Made by a program: the position numbers and the translations under genes. This document shows, piece by piece, positions 1 to 7,992 of a DNA stretch of 11,108 nucleotides. The notes below the pieces were generated by a model that worked only from the letters and a program-made list of their open reading frames with translations, had not been told where the DNA came from and did not search any database. Source of the DNA: Xanthobacteraceae bacterium (lineage in GTDB: Bacteria > Pseudomonadota > Alphaproteobacteria > Rhizobiales > Xanthobacteraceae); contig JASHXX010000252.1 of the NCBI GenBank assembly GCA_030043335.1, positions 1 to 11,108 of the forward strand, read 5' to 3'. The first letter of the stretch is position 1. Each line of letters begins with the position of its first letter.

Positions 1-46
1 GGCGCACAGCTTTCTCGACTATCGGAACAAGAGTTTGCCTATCCAT
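1..46 (-). CDS. possible start of a gene downstream of pdhA, cut by window edge
   Basis: An ATG at 46 on the minus strand, 8 bases past the pdhA stop, opens a frame of 15 codons to the window edge (MDRQTLVPIVEKAV...). In this bacterial group pdhB (PDH E1 beta with an N-terminal lipoyl domain) usually follows pdhA, but these residues do not look like the usual PdhB start (MPIxVLMPALSPTM-like), and no good ribosome binding site is visible. It may be a different gene, a mis-placed start, or plain intergenic DNA. Too short to judge. Confidence 0.2.
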   Translation of the reverse strand, partial: MDRQTLVPIVEKAVR

Positions 47-54
47 GGCGAAAC

Positions 55-1104
55 TCACCGGTAAACATCCGTGTAGAGCTCCGAAGGATCGGGCTCGGCG
101 TCGTGGGTCGCGAACTCGGCGGCCTCGTTGACGATGGCGCGTACCGAGCCGTCGATTTTTTTCAGGTCCTCTTCGCTCGCCCAGTTCCTGGCGAGGAGGC
201 GTGCGCGCACCTGCTCGATCGGATCGTGCTCGGTGCGAACTTTGTCGACCTCTTCCTTGGTCCGGTATTTGGCCGGATCCGACATCGAATGGCCGCGGTA
301 GCGGTAGGTCATCATCTCGAGAATGGTCGGGCCGTTGCCGGCGCGGCACCAGGCGATCGCCTCGTCGCCCGCCGCCTTCACCGCGCGCACGTCCATGCCG
401 TCGACTTCCGTCCCCGGAATGTTGAACGACAGACCGCGCTTGGAGAGGTCGGTCTGCGCTGAGGAGCGCGTCACCGCGGTGCCCATGGCGTAGCGGTTGT
501 TCTCGATGATGTAGACCACCGGCAGCTTCCACAGCTCGGCCATGTTGAAGCTCTCATAGACCTGGCCCTGGTTCGCCGCGCCGTCGCCGAAAAAGGTGAG
601 GCAGACGCTGTCGCTGTCGCGATATTTGTTGGCGAAGGCGAGCCCCGTGCCGATCGGCACCGACGCGCCGACGATGCCGTGCCCGCCGTAGAAATTCTTC
701 TCGCGGGAGAACATGTGCATCGAACCGCCCTTGCCCTTGGAGTAGCCGCCGCGCCGGCCGGTCAGTTCCGCCATCACGCCCTTCGGGTCCATGCCGCAGG
801 CGAGCATGTGGCCGTGGTCGCGGTAGCCGGTGATCATCTGGTCGCCTTGGCGCTTGGCCATCTCCATGCCGACGACCACCGCTTCCTGGCCGATATAGAG
901 GTGGCAGAAGCCACCGATCAGGCCCATGCCGTACATCTGCCCGGCCTTCTCCTCGAAGCGCCGGATCAGCAGCATCTGGCGAAGCGCCTCCAACTCCTCA
1001 TCCTTGGTGAATTCCGCGACCGGGGCGGGATGGGCCGCCTGATCAGCGGCGGCGCGGCGGTCTGGCGCGATCTGATCCGCTGCTTTGGTTTTTGCGATCG
1101 CCAT
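55..1104 (-). CDS. pdhA: pyruvate dehydrogenase E1 component subunit alpha
   Basis: Alpha subunit of the heterotetrameric E1 of the cytosolic pyruvate dehydrogenase complex. It decarboxylates pyruvate with thiamine diphosphate and passes the acetyl group to the lipoyl arm of E2. The 349-residue length fits the family. Visible motifs: the GDG...N thiamine-diphosphate/Mg motif at about residues 173-178, ending at ENN 201-203; the active-site region around HGIVGAS 142-148; and the conserved RYRGHSMSDP loop at about 268-277, equivalent to the regulatory serine loop of mitochondrial E1 alpha. The C-terminus (ELYTDVYR) is typical. The frame stays open upstream to 1317, but that part reads through the end of ftsB and looks non-conserved. 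ATG 1104 has GAGGACAGGA just upstream, so I chose it. The Ala-rich residues 1-30 are a usual variable N-terminal tail. Lies 133 bases downstream of ftsB. Confidence 0.97.
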   Translation of the reverse strand: MAIAKTKAADQIAPDRRAAADQAAHPAPVAEFTKDEELEALRQMLLIRRFEEKAGQMYGMGLIGGFCHLYIGQEAVVVGMEMAKRQGDQMITGYRDHGHMLACGMDPKGVMAELTGRRGGYSKGKGGSMHMFSREKNFYGGHGIVGASVPIGTGLAFANKYRDSDSVCLTFFGDGAANQGQVYESFNMAELWKLPVVYIIENNRYAMGTAVTRSSAQTDLSKRGLSFNIPGTEVDGMDVRAVKAAGDEAIAWCRAGNGPTILEMMTYRYRGHSMSDPAKYRTKEEVDKVRTEHDPIEQVRARLLARNWASEEDLKKIDGSVRAIVNEAAEFATHDAEPDPSELYTDVYR

Positions 1105-1207
1105 TCCTGTCCTCGACCCACCGCGGGTGTGATCCCATAGCCGAAATCGCCCTATGGCGAAAGCGCAGGCGCGCTCGGCTGGGGACGGCGCCAGTTCCTC
1201 GTCGGAA

Positions 1208-1217
1208 AAATTAATTT
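1208..1217. promoter_or_regulatory. AT-rich palindrome in the ftsB-pdhA gap
   Basis: AAATTAATTT is a perfect 10-base palindrome in a short AT-rich island (about 1205-1217), roughly 105 bases before the pdhA start, in otherwise GC-rich DNA. It could be part of a pdhA promoter or a regulator site. I could not pair it with a convincing -35/-10 set, so its role is a guess. Confidence 0.2.
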
Positions 1218-1237
1218 CGGGAACGAACCCGTTGAGT

Positions 1238-1591
1238 TCAAGGGCCGTTCGACCGAGCCGGCTCGGCGGGATGCGGGCGCGGTTCGAGCATCTGAACAAG
1301 CTCGTGGGGGTGGGCATAGTCGAGCAGCGCCCGCGCGCGCTCGTCGAGCATGTCGGCGTCGAGATTGTCGGCCTTGAGCAGCGCGACCCGGCGTTGCCAC
1401 TGCACCCGCTCGAGCTTGAGTCGGCCGAGCTCGGCGGACAGCGCCGCCATCTGCTGGTCGATGTCCTGCTTGGCTTTGAGGCCGCGATTGCCGCTGAACG
1501 CGTTGACCCCGAAATAGCCGATCAGCAAGGCGGCCATGACGTAGAGTCCGAGCGCGGTCAGGATCGAGCGTAGGCGTTTGCGGGTGACCAT
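1238..1591 (-). CDS. ftsB: septum formation initiator FtsB/DivIC family protein
   Basis: A small bitopic membrane protein of the divisome; FtsB works with FtsL and FtsQ to control septal peptidoglycan synthesis. At 117 residues it has a basic cytoplasmic start (MVTRKRLRS), one membrane segment at about 13-32, then a periplasmic coiled coil at about 38-76 with hydrophobic heptads (residues such as L51, L55, L58, V70, L71). The end of the domain carries the LDERARALLDYAHPHELV stretch (about 82-99), which matches the family pattern LEERAR..L...RPGE. The proline-rich tail after 103 is probably disordered. The order eno ... ftsB ... pdhA is common in alphaproteobacteria and supports the call. A weak ribosome binding site precedes ATG 1591; the membrane segment so close to the start supports it. 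Confidence 0.92.
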   Translation of the reverse strand: MVTRKRLRSILTALGLYVMAALLIGYFGVNAFSGNRGLKAKQDIDQQMAALSAELGRLKLERVQWQRRVALLKADNLDADMLDERARALLDYAHPHELVQMLEPRPHPAEPARSNGP

Positions 1592-1629
1592 GCCGCAAGC
1601 ATGCGAGGATGCGGCTTAAGGCGGAATTA

Positions 1630-1647
1630 ATGGCCGCTCGCGGCCAT
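1630..1647. repeat. 18-base hairpin between oxygenase gene and ftsB
   Basis: ATGGCCGC-TC-GCGGCCAT is a perfect inverted repeat with 8-base arms and a 2-base centre, 40 bases past the oxygenase stop on the minus strand. A second perfect palindrome, CGTTCCGGAACG, lies at 1671-1682. Either could form a hairpin ending or attenuating the oxygenase transcript, but no T-run follows, so a classical intrinsic terminator is not supported. Confidence 0.35.
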
Positions 1648-1686
1648 CTCGAGCCAGCGGGCCTTTGCCGCGTTCCGGAACGTCGC

Positions 1687-2493
1687 CTACGGCAGCCGGT
1701 TGCGCAGTTCGCTCAGCAGGAAGTTGCCGAGCCGCTTGCCGCGATTGCGGATGAAGCGAAGCGCGCCGGCGTCGACGAAGTAGGTCAAGAGAATGCTGTC
1801 GCGCGTCTTGACCTCGGGTCCGAGCGTATCGACGGAATGCCAGGTGTCGGTGCCGACAGCGAAGGCATAGCCGCTATTCGGCGCGAACGTCATCTGCTTT
1901 GCCTTCGGCTTGGAGCCGTCGGCGAGTTCGTCGTGAAAGACGGTGCCGATATGCGTGACCGAGCGGTCCCGCGGCAAATAAAGCTGCACGGTGATGCCCT
2001 TCCAACGCGTATCGGTGTGCGGCGTGATCCGATAGCCGGGAATGTCGCGCGTGAGCACCGGGATCGGATACATGCCAACATTGGCGTAGCCCGCGCCGAA
2101 GCGCCGCGCCAGCGCCGGGGCAAGGCGGCGGACGAACGCGTCCCGCACCGCCGCGGAGCAGAGCGCACCGCCGACGACGTGCCACAGCGCACGCTTTTCT
2201 GCCGGCAGATGGCGAATGTATTCCGGGAACAGATCGATCTTCACCCGCGTATGGGTGCCGTCGGCAAGATCGTTGCCCTTGGCGCGGCCGTGCATCGGCC
2301 GGTAGTCGCCAGCCTCGGGCATGTTGGCGAGGATCGCGGCATAGACATCCTCGGGAAACACGCGCTCGAGCACCAGATGGATGAATGGGGCGTCGTAGAT
2401 CGGCGCCGCCTCAACCGCCCCGACGACGAAATCGCGCAGCCGCTCGGTCGCGAGCCGGCGATCTCCCGCTTTCAACTCGATCGTCTGATCCAT
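1687..2493 (-). CDS. 2OG-Fe(II) oxygenase family protein, substrate unknown
   Basis: A 268-residue protein with the signature of 2-oxoglutarate/Fe(II)-dependent oxygenases. The iron triad is HTD (H159, D161) in [23 protein letters not shown] context and the distal H219 (TDTWHSV), with R231 twelve residues later, as expected for binding the 2-oxoglutarate carboxylate. The spacing of 58 residues between HxD and the distal His fits the double-stranded beta-helix fold. Residues 1-150 form a helical N-terminal part without a motif I know. No signal peptide is seen, so it is probably cytosolic. Such enzymes hydroxylate amino acids, protein side chains, nucleic acids, sugars or lipids; nothing here shows which. 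It lies between eno (88 bases upstream) and ftsB (95 bases downstream), a place where eno and ftsB are often direct neighbours. ATG 2493 is the only good start, though its ribosome site is weak. Confidence 0.85.
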   Translation of the reverse strand: MDQTIELKAGDRRLATERLRDFVVGAVEAAPIYDAPFIHLVLERVFPEDVYAAILANMPEAGDYRPMHGRAKGNDLADGTHTRVKIDLFPEYIRHLPAEKRALWHVVGGALCSAAVRDAFVRRLAPALARRFGAGYANVGMYPIPVLTRDIPGYRITPHTDTRWKGITVQLYLPRDRSVTHIGTVFHDELADGSKPKAKQMTFAPNSGYAFAVGTDTWHSVDTLGPEVKTRDSILLTYFVDAGALRFIRNRGKRLGNFLLSELRNRLP

Positions 2494-2537
2494 GGTGACT
2501 ACCCGACGCCCCTTAGAACAGCCCGCACCATTGGTCG

Positions 2538-2567
2538 CATATAGCGCCGATCAGCACCGGCGGACAA
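2538..2567 (-). promoter_or_regulatory. putative sigma-70-like promoter for the oxygenase gene
   Basis: On the minus strand TTGTCC (2567-2562) and TATATG (2543-2538) are separated by 18 bases, each matching four of six consensus positions. Transcription would start near 2531, about 38 bases before the oxygenase ATG. It would let the oxygenase be expressed apart from eno. Prediction by eye only. Confidence 0.33.
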
Positions 2568-2581
2568 GCGGCGCGACAACG

Positions 2582-3925
<1,344 letters not shown>

Positions 3926-3955
3926 GCCCCGGGCAGGCAAGGCATGGAGTGCGTG

Positions 3956-4408
3956 ATGGCGAAGAAAACCTTGCAGCTCGGCCGGCCCGCGGCGATCCCC
4001 ACCTCGCCTGCCGAGGCGGTGCTCGACCGCGTGCCCAATCGGCATGCGGACACGAATTACCTCGCCCGTTTCACCTTTCCGGAATTCACCGTGATGTGCC
4101 CGGTCACCGGGCAGCCGGATTTCGCCACGCTCGTCATCGACTACGTGCCGCGGTCCTGGCTCGTGGAGTCGAAATCGCTCAAGCTTTATCTCAACAGCTT
4201 CCGCAATCACGGCGCCTTCCACGAGGAATGCACGGTCGCCATCGGCAAGAAGCTCGTCGCGTTCGTCAAACCGAGATGGCTGCGCATAGGCGCCTATTTC
4301 CATCCGCGCGGCGGCATGCCGATCGACGTGTTCTGGCAGGCCGGAAGACTTCCCGCCGGCGTCTGGGCGCCGGATCAGGGAATCAGGACTTACCAGGCTC
4401 GCGCATAG
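3956..4408 (+). CDS. queF: NADPH-dependent 7-cyano-7-deazaguanine (preQ0) reductase
   Basis: Reduces the nitrile of preQ0 to the amine preQ1 with two NADPH, a late step in making the tRNA wobble base queuosine; cytosolic, tunnelling fold. At 150 residues it is the short single-domain type (B. subtilis-like), not the double-length E. coli type. Visible: the nucleophilic C48 in [12 protein letters not shown], the acid D55 seven residues later (same spacing as in B. subtilis QueF), the QueF motif ESKSLKLYL at 71-79, and the substrate-binding HE pair at 90-91. The frame is open far upstream, but that part is antisense to eno. I chose ATG 3956 because GGAG lies six bases before it; ATG 3944 (adding MECV) is an alternative. 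No other queuosine genes are in the window. Its end overlaps the convergent thiE/tenI gene by 26 bases. Confidence 0.97.
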   Translation: MAKKTLQLGRPAAIPTSPAEAVLDRVPNRHADTNYLARFTFPEFTVMCPVTGQPDFATLVIDYVPRSWLVESKSLKLYLNSFRNHGAFHEECTVAIGKKLVAFVKPRWLRIGAYFHPRGGMPIDVFWQAGRLPAGVWAPDQGIRTYQARA

Positions 4409-5033
4409 CAAGTGCGCCTTTGAGCGTGGCGATCAGCGCCCTCACCTCTTGCGCGGGGGCGGCCGCGCGCATGACGCCACCCATCACCGCGACGCCGGCC
4501 GCCCCCGCAGCGACAAGCTCGCCGACGCGCGCCGAATTGATGCCGCCGATCGCCAGCACCGGCGCGCGCGCAGCATGCGCGATCTCGATAAGCCCCTTGC
4601 GGCCGATCTCGGGACCATAGCCCGGTTTGCTCGCTGTCTCGAACGCGGGACCGGCGAGCGCATAGTCGACAATCCCGGGATCGATGGCTTCGGCTTCCGT
4701 TACCGTGTGGATCGAGACGCCGATCAACTTCTCCGGCCCGATCAGCGCGCGGGCCGAAACGGGATCGACGCCGGCGGGCAAGTGCACGCCGTCGGCGCCG
4801 GCGAGCTTCGCAAGCTGGGCCTCGCCGTGCAGTGTCAACGTCGCACCGTGCGCCTGCGCCAGCGACGCGATGCCTCGCGCCAGAAGAATCTGTTCGTCCG
4901 CCGGCAAATCCTTCTCCCGCAGGCTCACCCAGCGGCAGCCGGCGCCGAACGCCTCGGCAATGATCGCGTTGAGCGGACGCCGCGCCTGTCGGCGGTCGGT
5001 GACGAGAAGAAACGGCGGATCAGGAAGCTGCAC
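4383..5033 (-). CDS. thiamine phosphate synthase / TenI family protein
   Basis: A TIM-barrel protein of the ThiE/TenI superfamily, 216 residues, cytosolic. ThiE joins the thiazole and pyrimidine phosphates; TenI is a thiazole tautomerase. Shared motifs: LLVTDR (9-14), LREKDL (38-43), ADGVHLP (80-86), VSIHT (106-110), [12 protein letters not shown] (127-138), VLAIGGI (159-165) and GVAVMGGV (180-187). Where ThiE usually has an IND(D/R) stretch with the Mg-binding Asp, this protein has LTLHGEA (66-72). The LPAG loop and the VSIH histidine (H109) resemble B. subtilis TenI, whose catalytic His lies in SVHS. I therefore lean to TenI-like function, without certainty. The start is GTG 5033: GAGG lies six bases upstream and an in-frame TGA lies just before. 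It diverges from rimO across 79 bases. No TPP riboswitch was seen upstream. Confidence 0.88.
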   Translation of the reverse strand: MQLPDPPFLLVTDRRQARRPLNAIIAEAFGAGCRWVSLREKDLPADEQILLARGIASLAQAHGATLTLHGEAQLAKLAGADGVHLPAGVDPVSARALIGPEKLIGVSIHTVTEAEAIDPGIVDYALAGPAFETASKPGYGPEIGRKGLIEIAHAARAPVLAIGGINSARVGELVAAGAAGVAVMGGVMRAAAPAQEVRALIATLKGALAMREPGKS

Positions 5034-5112
5034 CAGGAGCCTCGATCACTGCGAATCAGGGTGATTGACGCTGGCCGCTGCGTCGCCTAACGGCATGCGC
5101 CTTGAGCAGGTC

Positions 5113-6450
5113 ATGAACCAGCCGCCGCGCATCTCTTTCGTCTCCCTCGGCTGCCCCAAGGCGCTGGTCGATTCCGAGCGCATCATCACGCGGCTACGCG
5201 CCGAAGGCTATGAACTTGCGCGCCATCATGCCGGCGCCGATCTCGCCATCGTCAATACCTGCGGCTTCCTTGACAGCGCGCGGGCGGAATCGCTCGAGGC
5301 GATCGGGGCGGCGATGGCGGAGAATGGCAAGGTGATCGTGACCGGCTGCCTCGGGGCCGAACCGGAAAAGATCACCACCGCTTTTCCGAACGTGCTCGCG
5401 GTCACCGGCCCACAGCAATATGAGAGCGTACTCGCCGCCGTTCATCGCGCCGCCGCGCCGCAGCACGACCCGCATACCGACCTGATTCCGCCGCAAGGCA
5501 TCAAGCTGACGCCGCGGCACTACGCTTATCTCAAGATTTCAGAGGGTTGCAATAATCGCTGCACGTTCTGCATCATCCCGAAATTGCGCGGCAATCTGGT
5601 CTCGCGGCCGGCGGCCGAGGTGCTGCGCGAGGCCGAGCGGCTGGTTGCTGCCGGGGTCAAGGAACTCCTGGTCATTTCCCAGGACACGTCGGCTTATGGC
5701 GTCGACCTCAAATACGCGGCGAGCGAGTGGAAGGGCCGCGAGGTGCGGGCCCAGTTCATCGAGCTTGCCCGCGCGCTCGGCGAGTTCGGCGTCTGGGTAC
5801 GGCTGCACTACGTCTATCCCTATCCGCACGTCGATGACGCTATCGCGCTGATGGCCGACGGCAAGGTCCTGCCCTATCTCGACGTGCCGTTCCAGCATGC
5901 GAGCCCGGCGGTGCTCAAACGCATGCGTCGGCCCGCCGCGCAGGAAAGGACGCTCGAGCGCATCCGGCAATGGCGCGCGGCTTGTCCCGATCTCACCCTG
6001 CGCTCGACGTTCATCGTCGGCTTTCCCGGCGAGACCGAGGAGGATTTCTCGCTCCTGCTCGACTGGCTCGGAGAAGCCGAGCTCGATCGGGTCGGGTGCT
6101 TCCGCTACGAGCCGGTCGCCGGCGCTGTGGCCAACGATCTCGCCGCGGCGGTCCCGGACGCCGTCAAGAACGAGCGCCATCATCGCCTGATGCAGCATCA
6201 GCAGGAGATTTCGCACCGACGCCTCAAGCGCCGAATCGGCCGTCGCGAGGCGGTGATCATTGACGAGGTCGAGAGCAAGCCGGGATCGCGTTCGGGCAAC
6301 GCCAAGGGCCGCAGCAAAGGCGACGCGCCGCAAATCGACGGCACCGTTTACGTGCAAAGCCATCGGCCGCTGCGGGTCGGCGAGGTCGCCATCGTGAAAA
6401 TAGAGCGCGCCGACGCCTACGATCTTTACGGCGCGGCAGTCGGCTATTGA
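5113..6450 (+). CDS. rimO: ribosomal protein uS12 methylthiotransferase
   Basis: Radical-SAM enzyme that adds a methylthio group to the conserved aspartate of ribosomal protein S12, using two [4Fe-4S] clusters; cytosolic. In 445 residues it has the N-terminal UPF0004 domain with cluster cysteines C14 (SLGCPK), C50 (NTCGF) and C79 (TGCLGAEP), the radical-SAM CxxxCxxC at C146, C150, C153 ([10 protein letters not shown]), the [12 protein letters not shown] and FIVGFPGET signatures, and a C-terminal TRAM domain. [12 protein letters not shown] and the YPYP segment separate RimO from MiaB. A basic, Gly/Ser-rich linker before IDGTVYV fits the Rhizobiales form. The frame opens at TTG 5065 and has ATG 5095, but ATG 5113 ([16 protein letters not shown]) gives the usual family start, with GAGCAGG just upstream. 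Its stop is followed closely by a GC-rich hairpin. Confidence 0.97.
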   Translation: MNQPPRISFVSLGCPKALVDSERIITRLRAEGYELARHHAGADLAIVNTCGFLDSARAESLEAIGAAMAENGKVIVTGCLGAEPEKITTAFPNVLAVTGPQQYESVLAAVHRAAAPQHDPHTDLIPPQGIKLTPRHYAYLKISEGCNNRCTFCIIPKLRGNLVSRPAAEVLREAERLVAAGVKELLVISQDTSAYGVDLKYAASEWKGREVRAQFIELARALGEFGVWVRLHYVYPYPHVDDAIALMADGKVLPYLDVPFQHASPAVLKRMRRPAAQERTLERIRQWRAACPDLTLRSTFIVGFPGETEEDFSLLLDWLGEAELDRVGCFRYEPVAGAVANDLAAAVPDAVKNERHHRLMQHQQEISHRRLKRRIGRREAVIIDEVESKPGSRSGNAKGRSKGDAPQIDGTVYVQSHRPLRVGEVAIVKIERADAYDLYGAAVGY

Positions 6451-6455
6451 CGAAG

Positions 6456-6481
6456 GCTCGTGCGCCGGCGCCGGCGCGAGC
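6456..6481 (+). terminator. GC-rich hairpin after rimO, possible terminator
   Basis: A perfect 16-base palindrome, GCGCCGGCGCCGGCGC (6462-6477), is flanked by GCTC and GAGC that also pair, with two unpaired bases on the left. It begins six bases after the rimO stop. A T-rich tract (GTTGTTTTTG, 6491-6500) follows about ten bases later, farther than in a classical intrinsic terminator. It may end or attenuate rimO transcription and so partly separate the next gene. Confidence 0.4.
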
Positions 6482-6554
6482 GTGCAGTCCGTTGTTTTTG
6501 CTGGTATTGTCCGGCGTTAGGCGGTTTCATGCCGCGCGAGAGGCGCCTCCAGCT

Positions 6555-7238
6555 GTGACCGCAATTTTCGTTACCGCGACTGCGAGCGACGTCGGCAAGA
6601 CGTTCGTCGCCGCGTCACTGATCCGGCATTTGCGCGACATGGGCCGTCAGGTCGACGCGATCAAGCCGATCGTTGAAGGCTACGACCCGACGCAGGCGGC
6701 GGCGAGCGATCCTGGCATCCTGCTCGCCGCTCTCGGTCTGCCGTTCTCGCCGGAGGCGGTCGACCGCATCTCGCCATGGCGGTTTCGCGCCGCGATCTCG
6801 CCGGAGCTCGCGGCCCGGCAGGAACATCGCGGCATCGATGTCGACCAGGTCCTGGCCTATTGCGCGACCGCAATCGAGCGGCGGCGCGACATTCTCCTGA
6901 TCGAAGGCGTCGGCGGCATCATGGTTCCGCTGGACGAGGAGCGCACGATACTCGACGTGATGATGGCGCTGCGCCTGCCGCTGATCCTCGTCACCGGCAG
7001 CTATCCGGCCACGATCAGCCACACGCTGACGGCGCTCGATTCGCTGTTCCGCCGCGACATGGCCGTCATGGCCACCATCATCAGCGAGACACCCGGCAGC
7101 GCCGTGCCGCTCGAAGACATCGTCGCGACCATCGCGCGCTACACCGAGCCGGTGATCGGGGTGCCGCGGCGGCAGCGGCAAGGTGCCCCTGAAGGCTCGG
7201 TCTTTAGCGGCCTGTTCGGTCCGAAGGGCCGGCATTGA
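6555..7238 (+). CDS. bioD: dethiobiotin synthetase (BioD)-like ATPase
   Basis: Resembles ATP-dependent dethiobiotin synthetase, which closes the ureido ring of biotin precursor DAPA with CO2; P-loop NTPase fold, cytosolic. From GTG 6555 it has 227 residues, the usual size. Visible: start VTAIFVTAT, P-loop ATASDVGKT (8-16; K15, T16), IKP with K37, SD at 51-52, and IEGVGGIMVPL (116-126) with the Mg-binding Glu E117. Oddities: the first P-loop Gly is Ala; the residue four after K37, often Ser, is Glu (E41); and the ANDV-like nucleotide-base motif of E. coli BioD is replaced by IISETPGSAVPL (175-186). No bioA, bioB or bioF is nearby. The frame could open at TTG 6447, but residues before 6555 are low-complexity and cross the hairpin, so GTG with GAGAGG about ten bases upstream is preferred. 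It may be a BioD paralogue rather than the biotin enzyme. Confidence 0.8.
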   Translation: MTAIFVTATASDVGKTFVAASLIRHLRDMGRQVDAIKPIVEGYDPTQAAASDPGILLAALGLPFSPEAVDRISPWRFRAAISPELAARQEHRGIDVDQVLAYCATAIERRRDILLIEGVGGIMVPLDEERTILDVMMALRLPLILVTGSYPATISHTLTALDSLFRRDMAVMATIISETPGSAVPLEDIVATIARYTEPVIGVPRRQRQGAPEGSVFSGLFGPKGRH

Positions 7239-7268
7239 CTGCCGGTTTCAATCGACAGCAATTGCGTT

Positions 7269-7979
7269 CTAAGGCAAAAAGCGCATCTGCAGCGCGGTCT
7301 CGAAGGTCCCCTCGAGATTAAACAGCGCGTGCAGCACGAAAGTCAGCAGCGTCGATTGGCTGCGCCAGCGGGTCCATCCCAAAAACAGGCCGATGACGAA
7401 GATCTGCAGGATGCCGGTCCAGTCGTACTGAACGTGCAGCGCCGCCCACAGCAGCGAGATCAACACAATCGCCGGCCACGCCATGCGGTCCGATCGCGCC
7501 CAGCCGCGAAACAAAAAACCGCGGAACAAGAGCTCCTCGCTCGCCGGCGCCACCAGGATCGCGGCCGCCAGCATCAGCGGGAGCCAGCCCTCGGCGGCGG
7601 CGGTTGCATAGGACTGCTCCTGGAACGGCGTGACCAGCGGCCGGCCGCTGAAATAGAGCGACGCGTCGCTGACGGCGATCAGGCCGACAAGCCAGACGAT
7701 CGCCGTAATGACGTAGTGCGTCGGCGCCCAGGAGAGCGCCAGATACTCCGCGAGGCGCGCCCGTGCGAACCAGACCGCGAGCGCCAAGACCGCAATCGTA
7801 ATCGGCGTCGAGACCAGCACCGACAGCGTGACGAACCTGCCGTCATAGGGCGTTTCCAGAAGCGCGCTCAAGGCGCCGGCGCGCCACACCACGACCGCCA
7901 CCAACGCGCCGAGTTGACCCGCAGCGAAGGCGAGAAAAGCCCAGCCAAGCGTCGCCCAATAGCCCCAAATTTTGGTCAA
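7269..7979 (-). CDS. CPBP (CAAX/Abi) family intramembrane glutamic endopeptidase
   Basis: A 236-residue, strongly hydrophobic inner-membrane protein with about six to eight membrane segments (for example 10-32, 52-71, 88-108, 132-146, 168-183, 188-204). It carries the three CPBP motifs: EExxxR at E148, E149, R153 (SEELLFRGFLFRGW); the FxxxH-type motif as WAALH (H182); and HxxxN at H217-N221 (HALFN). Relatives include the eukaryotic CAAX protease Rce1 and bacterial proteins linked to bacteriocin self-immunity, but most bacterial members have no known substrate. The start is TTG 7979, with GAGGA about ten bases upstream; no ATG or GTG is available near the first membrane segment. The upstream quinone oxidoreductase gene ends 13 bases before, so the two are probably one transcript. 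It converges on the bioD-like gene with a 30-base gap. Confidence 0.9.
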   Translation of the reverse strand: MTKIWGYWATLGWAFLAFAAGQLGALVAVVVWRAGALSALLETPYDGRFVTLSVLVSTPITIAVLALAVWFARARLAEYLALSWAPTHYVITAIVWLVGLIAVSDASLYFSGRPLVTPFQEQSYATAAAEGWLPLMLAAAILVAPASEELLFRGFLFRGWARSDRMAWPAIVLISLLWAALHVQYDWTGILQIFVIGLFLGWTRWRSQSTLLTFVLHALFNLEGTFETALQMRFLP

Positions 7980-7992
7980 TGGCCGCGAGTCC

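Noticed and set aside
1105..1317. A 71-residue N-terminal extension of PdhA
   Set aside because: It overlaps the end of ftsB, resembles no E1 alpha N-terminus, and a good ribosome site sits at ATG 1104.
1609..2544. A 311-codon plus-strand open frame opposite the oxygenase gene
   Set aside because: Composition is typical of an antisense shadow in GC-rich DNA, and it has no recognisable domain; the minus-strand gene has a full iron-binding site.
5034..5112. TPP riboswitch upstream of the thiE/tenI gene
   Set aside because: The conserved CTGAGA and ACCTGATCTGG-like elements are absent, and the divergent gap of 79 bases is too short.
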